From contig MTNG01000065.1 in assembly GCA_002011395.1 (NCBI GenBank), positions 1 to 8,387 of the forward strand: a stretch of DNA of 8,387 nucleotides. Reading direction: 5' to 3'. The position numbers were made by a program, and so were the translations under genes. This document shows, piece by piece, positions 1 to 6,141 of the stretch; within the stretch, counting starts at the first letter, position 1; the number at the start of each line of letters is the position of its first letter. The stretch is from Candidatus Aciduliprofundum sp. JdFR-45 (GTDB taxonomy: Archaea > Thermoplasmatota > Thermoplasmata > Thermoplasmatales > JdFR-45). The notes under the pieces were generated by a model that did not search any database, was not told the origin of the DNA, and saw only the letters and a program-made list of their open reading frames with translations.

Positions 1-633
1 GAGGGCCAGGAGGTCGTTCCGCGTCTCGTGCTCGGGATACTGGAGTCCCAGGAAGAGGCGGGCCATTGCCTCCGTCTCACGCGCGACCATCTCCATTCTC
101 CTCTCGTAGGCCTTCAGCGTCTCAACGGTGATCTCCTTTGTTATGGCCCCCGGAATCACCGTGCAGGGATGAACCATTCTTCCGCCGATGAGTTCGGTCA
201 TCTCGTTGCTCGCCTTCTTGAGGGCGAAGGCCCTTTTGAGTTCATCCCCGTACTCCTCAACCATCTCCAGGACGCTTCCCTTTCCGAGGTAGTCCGGAAG
301 TGCTAAGAAATAGAGGTGAAGCACGTGGCTCTGTATGTGAGAACTGTAGGTTAGCAGGTCCCTCAGCCTCTCAAGTTTCTCATCGGGGGTCCAGCCAGCG
401 GCCCTCTCCACCGCCTTTGCGGCGCAGATGGTATGAATGACCGTACATATACCGCATATCCTCCCGGCGAGCTCGGGGACCTCCATGGCCTTCCTGCCCA
501 CCAGAAGCGCCTCAAAGTAGCGGGGGCCCTCGTGGATGCCGAACCTGACATCCCTTATCGTGTCACCCTCAACCTCTATTATGAGGTTGCCATGGCCCTC
601 CACCTTGGTGACGTGGGGAATCTCTATCCTCAT
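1..633 (-). CDS. hydA: Group 3b [NiFe] hydrogenase (sulfhydrogenase) large/alpha subunit, 3' part cut off
   Basis: Catalytic large subunit that holds the Ni-Fe site and splits or forms H2; in group 3b enzymes the electrons go through HydD and HydB to NAD(P) at HydG. I translated 211 codons from an ATG at 633 with no stop before the window edge, about half of the usual ~420-430 residues, so the C-terminal Ni ligand pair lies outside. Visible landmarks are VEGHG at residues 11-15, HEGPRYFE at 34-41, the first Ni-Fe ligand motif RICGICTVIH at 58-67 (C60, C63, H67) and GGRMVHP at 150-156. The ATG overlaps the hydD stop (ATGA) and is preceded by GGGGGTG at 641-647, so translation is coupled. The EGPRYFEA and LPDY segments recall Thermococcales HydA, while RICGIC and the GGR-x2-HP region recall methanogen F420-reducing FrhA. 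The family is sure; the exact subgroup rests on the neighbouring genes. Confidence 0.93.
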   Translation of the reverse strand, partial: MRIEIPHVTKVEGHGNLIIEVEGDTIRDVRFGIHEGPRYFEALLVGRKAMEVPELAGRICGICTVIHTICAAKAVERAAGWTPDEKLERLRDLLTYSSHIQSHVLHLYFLALPDYLGKGSVLEMVEEYGDELKRAFALKKASNEMTELIGGRMVHPCTVIPGAITKEITVETLKAYERRMEMVARETEAMARLFLGLQYPEHETRNDLLAL

Positions 634-1355
634 CTCTCAACACCCCCGTACTTGGCGTAGAGTTCGTCTATTTCCTCTGGCGTCAGCCCCCATTCAAGGA
701 GTATGGCCCTGTGACTGTCTATGTTCGCATCCGAATACGTGCCCCTGCAACCGGTGCAGGCCTGCCCGCTGGAGGGACACCTGGCCCTGCAGCCACCCCT
801 TATAACTGGGCCCATGCACGGCACCCCTTTGTTTAGAAGGCAGTCGTTGTCCCTGAGTACGCATTCAGCGCAGACATCGTATTCCGGCTGTCTGTATGGC
901 TTGCCCATGGCGAGGGCCGTCACGAGAGCCCTCAACTCCGAAAGCTCAAAGGGACAGCCGTACAGATGATAATCAACCTTCACGTAGTAACTGAGGCCCT
1001 GCGGAGGTATGGAGACAACGGGCGGTGTGCCGCCGTACTGCATGTCCACTGCGTCCTTGAAAGTGTGGTTCTTGATCAGGGTGAACACGCCCCCGTAGCA
1101 CGCGCAGGTGCCCAGCGCCACGAGGTACCTCGCCTTTTCCCTGAGATGCAGCAACTCTTCCAGTTGATACGGCGTGGTTGGACACCCTTCCACAAAGAGC
1201 ACATCCAGGTTCTCAAAGTCGTTCTCCTCCAGCGCGATGGGAAATGCACGCACGTCAACTATCTTCACAAGGTCAAGGAGGTCTTCCTCCATGTTGAGGA
1301 ACTCCACAAAACACCCCGCACAGGAGGAAAAGGATATCAGGCCGGCGCGAATCAT
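630..1355 (-). CDS. hydD: Group 3b [NiFe] hydrogenase small/delta subunit
   Basis: Electron-transfer small subunit of the cytosolic hydrogenase (241 residues); it pairs with HydA and carries Fe-S clusters that lead electrons away from the Ni-Fe site. Proximal-cluster cysteines are seen in SSCAGC (C12, C15), GTCACYGG (C84) and YGCPFE (C134). The C-terminal third is rich in cysteines for two more clusters: C162, C165, C172, C180, then C189, C193, C200 and C203, ending in GCRG. This spacing matches my memory of Pyrococcus HydD. There is no twin-arginine signal peptide, as expected for a cytosolic enzyme. The ATG start overlaps the hydG stop (ATGA) and has GGGGGTGAT at 1359-1367. Its own stop overlaps the hydA start. 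All expected cysteines are present, so it should be functional. Confidence 0.94.
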   Translation of the reverse strand: MIRAGLISFSSCAGCFVEFLNMEEDLLDLVKIVDVRAFPIALEENDFENLDVLFVEGCPTTPYQLEELLHLREKARYLVALGTCACYGGVFTLIKNHTFKDAVDMQYGGTPPVVSIPPQGLSYYVKVDYHLYGCPFELSELRALVTALAMGKPYRQPEYDVCAECVLRDNDCLLNKGVPCMGPVIRGGCRARCPSSGQACTGCRGTYSDANIDSHRAILLEWGLTPEEIDELYAKYGGVER

Positions 1356-2191
1356 CCCATCACCCCCGCTGTCTCCTCTGGCTTCTCTATGAACCTGAGC
1401 GCCTCCTCAAGCCGGAAGACCGGCCCGTCCAGGCACACGTAGCGACCGGAGAGCTGACAGTGCCCGCACATGCCCATTCCGCACTTCATGTTCCGTTCAA
1501 GCGAGACGTAAATTCTGTGGGACGTGAATCCCTTTTCAATCAGACCGCGCGCCACGAACCGCATCATTATGGGAGGACCGCAGACGAAGGCATAGGCATC
1601 CTCCAGAGGAACCTCCGTTTCCTCCAGAAGCCTGGTGACAAGTCCAACCTTTCCCTTCCACGCGCCCCAGTCCATGGTCTCCGCGTCCACGTCGCTCCTG
1701 TCCACGGTGACCTCCACGTTTATGTGCGGGAGCCACTCGCCCATCTCCCTTCTGTACAGTATATCCCATGGGCTCCGGGCCCCGTAAAGAAGTATCACCT
1801 TTCCGTAATCGTCTCTGTTCGCGAGTATTTCCTTTATAACGGGTCTCAGGGGGGCCAGCCCTATGCCGCCGGCCACGATTACCAGGTTGCGGCCCCTGAC
1901 CGCCTTCATCGGCCAGCCCTTGCCAAAGGGGCCGCGTATCCCCACATAATCGCCCTCCGACATCCTGTGGAGCGCACCGGTGACGCTCCCGACCTCCCTC
2001 ACGGTCAGGGCAAAGGGCTCGCCGTATCGGGAGGATATGGATATGGGCGCTTCGCCGTAGCCCAGAACGGACAATTCCACGAACTGGCCCGGCTCATACT
2101 TCCCGTTCCAGTCTATGAAGAACGTCTTGACCTGGGGGGCCTCGTGGCGCACCCCCGTGATCTCGCACATTTCGGGGATGTAGGTGTTCAC
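1352..2191 (-). CDS. hydG: Hydrogenase gamma subunit, FAD/NAD(P)-binding oxidoreductase with [2Fe-2S] site
   Basis: Flavin subunit of the group 3b hydrogenase (279 residues), where electrons pass to or from NAD(P)H. It belongs to the ferredoxin-NADP reductase-like family that also holds sulfite reductase AsrB and NfnA-type subunits. The N-terminal half is the flavin barrel (PISISS at 49-54). Then comes the nucleotide-binding domain with GGIGLAPLRPV at 108-118 and CGPPIMM at 204-210. The C-terminal [2Fe-2S] motif has C237, C242, C245 and C253 followed by DGPVF. I chose the GTG start at 2191 because it overlaps the hydB stop as GTGA and sits just after a strong Shine-Dalgarno (2195-2204). An upstream start at 2239 would overlap hydB by 52 bases and adds residues unlike the family. 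Preference for NADP over NAD cannot be decided by eye. Confidence 0.93.
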   Translation of the reverse strand: MNTYIPEMCEITGVRHEAPQVKTFFIDWNGKYEPGQFVELSVLGYGEAPISISSRYGEPFALTVREVGSVTGALHRMSEGDYVGIRGPFGKGWPMKAVRGRNLVIVAGGIGLAPLRPVIKEILANRDDYGKVILLYGARSPWDILYRREMGEWLPHINVEVTVDRSDVDAETMDWGAWKGKVGLVTRLLEETEVPLEDAYAFVCGPPIMMRFVARGLIEKGFTSHRIYVSLERNMKCGMGMCGHCQLSGRYVCLDGPVFRLEEALRFIEKPEETAGVMG

Positions 2192-3231
2192 ATCATCACC
2201 TCCCTGAGAATGTCGCGGAGATCTATGCGCGCTGAACACGTGTCAAAGCACCTGCCACATCCCACGCATGTGAAGACCCCGTACCTCTCGCGGGGATAGT
2301 AGAACTTATCGTAAACCCTGTACTTGACCCTCGCAGACCTCTCACCCCTGAAGTTGTGTCCGTGGACCGCGGCGAACATGTACAGGTGACAGGCGTCCCA
2401 TTTCCTCATCCTCCTGCCCTCGTTTAGGTCGTATCCAACTTCATCGTACACGTCAAAGCAGTGACAGGTCGGGCAGATGAAGTTGCACTTGCCACAGGCA
2501 AGGCATCGCTCTGCGTACCACTCCCACAGCGCATCGTTGTAGCATTCCGAAAACGCGCGGAAAATCGCATCGTGGTCGTATGCGGGCAGATTTCTTCTAA
2601 CCTCATCTTCAACGTATCTCCTCCTTCTCTCGGCCTCGGTTATGTGCGCGCCGTTCGCCTCCTCCAGAAAATCCGCACCTTCAAGGAGGGCAGAGCCCCT
2701 TTCGCTGCCGACCTCAACGAGGTAAGCATCGCCCACGTCCGTCAGCCAGAGGTCGTAGTTCACATCGCCCCGGTCAAGGCCGCCGAAAAGGGTGCAGAAG
2801 CATGAACTGTGAGCGGTCGTGCAGGTGACCCCTATTAGAAGCGTGTCCTCTCGCATTTTGACGTAGTAGGGGTCCTTCACGTCGCCCATCAGGTAAAGGT
2901 CCATCCGGGCGATGCCACGTGCATCGCAGAGACGGAGGCCAAGCAGCACGCGCTTTTCATGCATCTCCTCCAGCCGGTCCTCTATCTCGTATCCGGCCCT
3001 CCCACGTCGGAACGAGAAGAGCGGTATTTCCGGCGGGAAGAACAGCTTTTTGGGAGGTATGAAGGGACGGGGGCCGTCCAGACGAACCTCATGCCACCGC
3101 GACACGGGAAAGAACCCGCTCTTGCCCTCGCGCACTGTGGAACCGTAAACCGTGCCCCACGAGGATATCCGCTGGAAGAACTCCTCCACTCTGCCCTTCG
3201 GAAGCGCAAAAGCAGTCGGTTGGTGCCTCAT
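2188..3231 (-). CDS. hydB: Hydrogenase beta subunit, Fe-S electron-transfer protein (AsrA-like)
   Basis: Fe-S subunit (347 residues) that links the HydD clusters to the flavin in HydG; related to anaerobic sulfite reductase subunit A. Two C-terminal [4Fe-4S] motifs are visible: CLACGKCNFICP (C243, C246, C249, C253; C256 and C258 follow) and CVGCGRCFDTC (C322, C325, C328, C332). The last cysteine is followed by Ser rather than the usual Pro. A further cysteine group, C137, C144 and C146, lies in the central domain, as in other HydB proteins I recall. The first gene of the operon. I placed the start at the ATG at 3231: a TATA box at 3255-3262 is centred about 27 bases upstream, which predicts a leaderless message. 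A TTG at 3279 opens the frame further but would fall upstream of that TATA box. Its stop overlaps the hydG GTG. Confidence 0.93.
   Translation of the reverse strand: MRHQPTAFALPKGRVEEFFQRISSWGTVYGSTVREGKSGFFPVSRWHEVRLDGPRPFIPPKKLFFPPEIPLFSFRRGRAGYEIEDRLEEMHEKRVLLGLRLCDARGIARMDLYLMGDVKDPYYVKMREDTLLIGVTCTTAHSSCFCTLFGGLDRGDVNYDLWLTDVGDAYLVEVGSERGSALLEGADFLEEANGAHITEAERRRRYVEDEVRRNLPAYDHDAIFRAFSECYNDALWEWYAERCLACGKCNFICPTCHCFDVYDEVGYDLNEGRRMRKWDACHLYMFAAVHGHNFRGERSARVKYRVYDKFYYPRERYGVFTCVGCGRCFDTCSARIDLRDILREVMM
2195..2204 (-). promoter_or_regulatory. Shine-Dalgarno of hydG that fixes its GTG start
   Basis: GGGAGGTGAT lies inside the last codons of hydB and ends three bases before the GTG at 2191. 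It matches the archaeal 16S rRNA tail very well. It supports the GTG as the real start over the longer frame beginning at 2239, and indicates coupled translation after hydB. Confidence 0.8.
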
Positions 3232-3254
3232 ACGCCCGTGAGCGAGCCCCGACG

Positions 3255-3262
3255 ATTTAAAA
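3255..3262 (-). promoter_or_regulatory. TATA box of the hydBGDA operon
   Basis: TTTTAAAT on the minus strand, centred about 27 bases before the hydB ATG (3231), the normal archaeal TATA-to-start distance, so the message would be leaderless. No Shine-Dalgarno is seen before the ATG, which agrees. A second AT-rich stretch, TTTAAAAA at 3283-3290, could be an alternative upstream TATA giving a longer leader. Confidence 0.6.
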
Positions 3263-3277
3263 TTTGAGGTGCGCTTC

Positions 3278-3302
3278 AAAAATTTTTAAAGCATTTTAAA
3301 AA
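3278..3302 (-). terminator. T-tract terminator after the aminotransferase gene
   Basis: Directly after the aminotransferase stop (3307-3309) the minus strand reads CCCC and then TTTTT (3298-3302), with another TTTTT at 3278-3282. Archaeal RNA polymerase stops at such U-runs without a hairpin. It would separate the aminotransferase message from the hydrogenase operon, though read-through is possible. Confidence 0.5.
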
Positions 3303-3306
3303 GGGG

Positions 3307-4647
3307 TCAGAGGGAGGCCCTGATGGCCTCGTCCAGTATCTCCATCGCGACGTCCACCTCCTCCTCCCTTATTATCAGGGGCGGTATGAAGCGTATGCCG
3401 CTCTTACCGCACGGGAGGAGGATCAACCCGCGCTTCCATGCCTCCTCGGCGATCCTGTCCCTTTCCTTCACCGCGTGCTCCTTCGTCTTCCTGTCCCTCA
3501 CGAACTCCGCCGCCTGCATGAGGCCGAGGCCGCGCACGTCGCCTATGACCTCGTACTTCTCCTGCAGTTCCCTGAGCCTCCTGTGGAGGTGCTCACCCAC
3601 CCTCGCGGCGTTCTCCACGAGCTTCTCCTCCTTTATCACCTCAATGGTGGCCATCGCCGCCGCAGCGGCCACCAGATTTCCACCGTAGGTGTTGCTGTGC
3701 GCGCCCTCCACGCCGAAGTCCAGGTCCTTTCTGAAAACTATGGCACCCATGGGTATGCCCGACGCCATGGCCTTCGCTATGCAAACGACATCCGGCTCCA
3801 CGCCGTAATGCTCTATGGCAAAGAATCTGCCCGTTCTGCCGAAACCCGCCTGCACCTCGTCGTCCACGAGCTTTATGCCGTAGGAGTCCGCGAGTTTTTT
3901 CAACTCCCTGAAGAAACCCCTGGGCGGAACGATGTAGCCACCCTCGCCCTGGATGGGCTCGGCCACTATGGCCGCCACCTCCTCCGGCGGTACATAGGTG
4001 TGGAACAGGTAGTCGTCTATGTACTCTATGACCCTGTTCACGAGTTCATCCGGCTCTTCATAGCCATCAATATGCCAGGGGTTGCGGTAGGGATTCGGAT
4101 AGGGCACGTGCTCCACCCCTGGCATGGTCGGGAAGAAGCGGCCCCTGTGAACGGGCTTGCTCGCCGTGAGCGAGAGGGCGCCCATGGTCCTGCCGTGGAA
4201 GGCGCTTATGAACGCTATGAAGAGTTTCCTGCCGGTGGACCAGCGAAGAAGTTTCAGTGCGGCCTCGTTGCTCTCAGCCCCGCTGTTCGTGTAAAATACC
4301 CTCTTCTCAAAGTCGCCGGGTGTGATCTCCACGAGCATCTCCGCGAGTTTCACCTGGGCCTCGTAGTAGAAGTCCGTCCCCGCGAAGTGCCAGAGCTTCT
4401 GAATCTGCTCCTCCACGGCTTTCCTGACCTTCGGGTGCACATGGCCCGTGTTCAGCACACCTATCCCGCTGGCAAAATCCATGTAAACGTTTCCGTCAAC
4501 GTCCTCTACCCATATCCCATTGGCACGCTCGGCCACTATGGGCAGAAACTTTGTACTTGTGGCCATAACCCTCGTGTCCCTCTCCACTATTTCCCGCGCA
4601 AGCGGACCCGGAGGGGGTACCCTGATCACAGGTCTTCTGACTTCCAT
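3307..4647 (-). CDS. Class III PLP-dependent aminotransferase (ornithine/GABA aminotransferase or amino-acid racemase type)
   Basis: A 446-residue fold-type I PLP enzyme of the acetylornithine/GABA aminotransferase family, full length. Visible features: phosphate-binding NSGAES at 121-126, FHGRT at 150-154 for the ring-stacking region, AEPIQGEGG at 229-237, the pyridine-nitrogen aspartate in DDEVQAGFGRTG (D263), the Schiff-base lysine K292 in IAKAMASGIPMG, and SNTYGGN at 318-324. Archaeal relatives include GABA-type transaminases, ornithine aminotransferases and, in Thermococcales, broad-range amino-acid racemases, so the substrate is not settled. Start: ATG preceded by a strong Shine-Dalgarno (4654-4661) and a TATA box (4685-4692). 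It lies upstream of hydB on the same strand but a T-tract separates them. No biosynthetic partner genes are next to it, so a role in arginine or lysine synthesis is not supported by context. Confidence 0.92.
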   Translation of the reverse strand: MEVRRPVIRVPPPGPLAREIVERDTRVMATSTKFLPIVAERANGIWVEDVDGNVYMDFASGIGVLNTGHVHPKVRKAVEEQIQKLWHFAGTDFYYEAQVKLAEMLVEITPGDFEKRVFYTNSGAESNEAALKLLRWSTGRKLFIAFISAFHGRTMGALSLTASKPVHRGRFFPTMPGVEHVPYPNPYRNPWHIDGYEEPDELVNRVIEYIDDYLFHTYVPPEEVAAIVAEPIQGEGGYIVPPRGFFRELKKLADSYGIKLVDDEVQAGFGRTGRFFAIEHYGVEPDVVCIAKAMASGIPMGAIVFRKDLDFGVEGAHSNTYGGNLVAAAAAMATIEVIKEEKLVENAARVGEHLHRRLRELQEKYEVIGDVRGLGLMQAAEFVRDRKTKEHAVKERDRIAEEAWKRGLILLPCGKSGIRFIPPLIIREEEVDVAMEILDEAIRASL

Positions 4648-4653
4648 AACATT

Positions 4654-4661
4654 TCACCTCC
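4654..4661 (-). promoter_or_regulatory. Shine-Dalgarno of the aminotransferase gene
   Basis: GGAGGTGA, six bases before the ATG at 4647. With the TATA box centred near 4688, transcription should start close to 4662, so the leader is about 15 bases and is mostly this site. Confidence 0.75.
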
Positions 4662-4684
4662 TGTCTGGGCTAATACGCTCGCAC

Positions 4685-4692
4685 CATAAATA
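4685..4692 (-). promoter_or_regulatory. TATA box of the aminotransferase gene
   Basis: CTATTTAT on the minus strand, preceded by an A-run that may act as BRE. It is centred about 27 bases before the expected transcription start and fits the Shine-Dalgarno-bearing short leader. Confidence 0.55.
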
Positions 4693-4697
4693 GTTTT

Positions 4698-4714
4698 TAG
4701 AAAAGAGAAGAGGG
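4698..4714 (-). terminator. Pyrimidine-tract terminator after the six-helix membrane protein
   Basis: Right after the stop at 4717-4719 the minus strand has a 17-base run of only C and T, including TTTT at 4700-4703. It is a plausible archaeal U-rich terminator, lying just before the aminotransferase TATA box. Confidence 0.4.
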
Positions 4715-4716
4715 GT

Positions 4717-5361
4717 TCAGGGGAACTCCCCGCGCGAGTACACGATGAAACCGATGCCTATGGCCCCGAAGGTGTACGTCAGGGGTATCAAAAACACGCT
4801 TATTGATGGATCCTGCGGTATCAGCATCAGGAAGAGCAGGGCCATAACGCCGCTCAGTATGGGCAGGCCGAGGCCCAGCATGCGGAAGAGCGGTCGGCCT
4901 TCAAAACCACCCAGGATTATCCCGCCGAGTGCCACCGCGAGCGCGGCGAAGGCGTAGAAGTACATGAGCGGCGCAGCCACGCTTTCGTCCAAACCCAGCA
5001 TGGCCGAGACCGTGCCCACGCTCATGCTGGCGGAAAGGAGAAGTGCTATGGTGCCCACTATGAGAGCGGAGAGCATGGGCTTCATGGCGTCCTTCCTTTT
5101 CAGCGCCAGGAACCCTGCGAAGGCGTTCATCAGGAAGAAGAGCGTAAAGAGCGTGCCGACGCAAACCGCCCACACCTGGTCGTCGGACCTGAGGGGCTCA
5201 CCGGTCGCGCTCTGGGGTGAAACGCTTACTATGAAGTGCTGTGCCGATATTATGAGAAGCATAACGCCGGCGAGTATGATGAGAATCCCACCGAGCGTCG
5301 GGAATACCGTCGTTTTCGTCTCTGCCATTTTCCTAAACTCCTCAACGGAGAACGTCGTCAT
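4717..5361 (-). CDS. Six-helix integral membrane protein of unknown function
   Basis: I do not recognise this gene. From the chosen ATG it has 214 residues: a short charged N-terminus (MTTFSVEEFRKMAETK), then about six hydrophobic segments at roughly residues 19-46, 63-87, 95-122, 126-152, 159-181 and 188-208, and a short tail. The basic loop LKRKDAMK lies between the second and third helices, and EGRPLFR between the fourth and fifth, which fits an N-in topology. No catalytic, metal or nucleotide motif is evident, so no transport role can be named. Start choice: the ATG at 5361 has a weak GGTGG site (5368-5372) and a TATA box at 5395-5402. An in-frame ATG at 5412 would add 17 residues but has no Shine-Dalgarno and no TATA box, and follows a GC-rich inverted repeat. 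It lies 78 bases after nadM (27 for the long form), so co-transcription is also possible. Confidence 0.75.
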   Translation of the reverse strand: MTTFSVEEFRKMAETKTTVFPTLGGILIILAGVMLLIISAQHFIVSVSPQSATGEPLRSDDQVWAVCVGTLFTLFFLMNAFAGFLALKRKDAMKPMLSALIVGTIALLLSASMSVGTVSAMLGLDESVAAPLMYFYAFAALAVALGGIILGGFEGRPLFRMLGLGLPILSGVMALLFLMLIPQDPSISVFLIPLTYTFGAIGIGFIVYSRGEFP

Positions 5362-5394
5362 CGCCGACCACCTTAAATGCTCAATGGCGTTGAG

Positions 5395-5402
5395 ATATTT
5401 AA
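5395..5402 (-). promoter_or_regulatory. Possible TATA box of the six-helix membrane protein
   Basis: TTAAATAT on the minus strand, centred about 37 bases before the ATG at 5361. It predicts a start near 5372 and a leader of about 11 bases that carries GGTGG. If the gene instead starts at 5412, this sequence is codons 5-7 and not a promoter. Confidence 0.4.
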
Positions 5403-5439
5403 CTATTTCCATAAGGGGCGTGCCGCGCCCGACCTGCCC

Positions 5440-5955
5440 TCAGACCTCCTCGTCCTTCCACATTAAGTCCCTGAGACGCTCCACGCCGCCGATCTCCTTT
5501 ATGGTCGCCGCCACCGCCGGGGGTACCAGATGCTCCCACGGGAGGTTGTGCATGATTCTCCTGCGTATCTCGGCCCCGCTGTAAACGTGTCTCCTGTAAA
5601 GCGGGTACCTCTTCACCTCGTAGCCCCTTTCCTCAAAAAGGCGGCGCGTAAGCGGGTTGTTCGCGTAGACGACGTCAAAGGGGGGCGCTATGGACTCCAC
5701 GTGGGGCACCCATATGGCGTTCCTGTGCAGGTCCTCAATGGGCACCAAATAGTAGTTGTGTATGCCCGCTTCCGCCATCGCACGCGAGATCATGAGATGC
5801 CTCTCCCCGGCGGTGAAGGGGTTGTCTATGGTGTGGGAGTACTGCGCGCTCCCTATGCCTATTATGACGGCCTCGTACTCCTCCTTTATGCTCTTCACCA
5901 GCTCCATGTGCCCGTTGTGGAAGGGCTGAAACCTCCCTATGAAGAGGGCGCGCAT
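5440..5955 (-). CDS. nadM: Nicotinamide-nucleotide adenylyltransferase, archaeal NadM type
   Basis: Joins NMN and ATP to give NAD+ and pyrophosphate in the cytosol, the last common step of NAD synthesis and salvage. The protein has 171 residues, the usual length for archaeal NadM. The nucleotidyltransferase signature GRFQPFHNGH is at residues 7-16 (H13 and H16 being the HxGH pair), followed by SAQYSHTIDNPFTAGER at 36-52, and the second ATP-binding motif YSGAEIRRR at 125-133. Nothing essential is missing. I chose the ATG at 5955 because a TATA box centred near 5982 lies about 26 bases upstream, predicting a leaderless message; a GTG at 5964 would add three residues. Its product feeds the NAD(P) pool used by the HydG subunit encoded nearby, but it has its own promoter and is not in that operon. 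Confidence 0.94.
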   Translation of the reverse strand: MRALFIGRFQPFHNGHMELVKSIKEEYEAVIIGIGSAQYSHTIDNPFTAGERHLMISRAMAEAGIHNYYLVPIEDLHRNAIWVPHVESIAPPFDVVYANNPLTRRLFEERGYEVKRYPLYRRHVYSGAEIRRRIMHNLPWEHLVPPAVAATIKEIGGVERLRDLMWKDEEV

Positions 5956-5977
5956 GGGATACACAACGTGCCGGGGG

Positions 5978-5986
5978 AAATAAAAA
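5978..5986 (-). promoter_or_regulatory. TATA box of nadM, doubling as T-tract terminator of tRNA-Phe
   Basis: TTTTTATTT on the minus strand. It is centred about 26 bases before the nadM ATG, so it fits a TATA box for a leaderless message. It also begins only about 11 bases after the tRNA CCA end, where a U-run would release RNA polymerase. One short sequence may do both jobs. Confidence 0.5.
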
Positions 5987-5997
5987 TTTCGGAAGGG

Positions 5998-6073
5998 TGG
6001 TGCCGTGGGCCGGGATCGAACCGGCGACCTCCAGATCTTCAGTCTGGCGCTCTCCCAGCTGAGCTACCACGGC
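5998..6073 (-). tRNA. tRNA-Phe (anticodon GAA), CCA encoded
   Basis: A complete cloverleaf can be folded. Acceptor GCCGTGG pairs with CCACGGC; the D stem is GCTC/GAGC; the anticodon stem CCAGA/TCTGG encloses loop CTGAAGA with anticodon GAA; the T stem GCCGG/CCGGC encloses TTCGATC. The discriminator is A at 6001 and the next three bases (6000-5998) read CCA, so the tail is encoded. The 73-base body has no intron. It brings phenylalanine to UUU and UUC codons. Confidence 0.97.
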
Positions 6074-6078
6074 TCGTT

Positions 6079-6098
6079 CTCCCCCATGATGGGGGGAG
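6079..6098 (-). promoter_or_regulatory. Perfect dyad between TATA box and tRNA-Phe
   Basis: CTCCCCC and GGGGGAG form a perfect 7-base inverted repeat around a 6-base centre, ending five bases before the mature tRNA 5' end. It lies across the region between the TATA box and the probable start of transcription. It could be a site for a dimeric regulator, a structure in a short 5' leader, or chance. Confidence 0.4.
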
Positions 6099-6106
6099 AT
6101 TTAAAG
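6099..6106 (-). promoter_or_regulatory. TATA box of tRNA-Phe
   Basis: CTTTAAAT on the minus strand, centred about 29 bases before the mature tRNA 5' end, preceded by AAC that may be part of the BRE. A second candidate, CTATATAG, lies further up near 6118-6125. Confidence 0.6.
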
Positions 6107-6134
6107 GTTGCTGTGGTCTATATAGCAAAATATT

Positions 6135-6141
6135 AAAAAAA
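6135..6141 (-). terminator. T7 terminator after the small membrane protein
   Basis: Seven T in a row on the minus strand, about 19 bases after the stop at 6160-6162, in an AT-rich stretch. This is the typical form of an archaeal intrinsic terminator and would keep this message out of tRNA-Phe. Confidence 0.6.

Noticed and set aside
1460..2299. 279-codon plus-strand frame over hydG
   Set aside because: Antisense to a well-supported flavin subunit; composition is His/Pro/Arg-rich as typical for a shadow frame.
3475..4689. 404-codon open frame on the plus strand across the aminotransferase gene
   Set aside because: It is antisense to a gene with all class III motifs; long open antisense frames are expected with GC-rich third positions, and its sequence shows no family motif.
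5416..5430. GC-rich inverted repeat as a bacterial-type terminator after nadM
   Set aside because: The stem is only five pairs and is followed by just two T, so it does not stand as a feature of its own; kept only as a comment on start choice.
5735..6070. Minus-strand frame across tRNA-Phe into nadM in another frame
   Set aside because: The start region (MVAQLGERQTEDLEVAGSIP) is the well-known spurious translation of a tRNA sequence.
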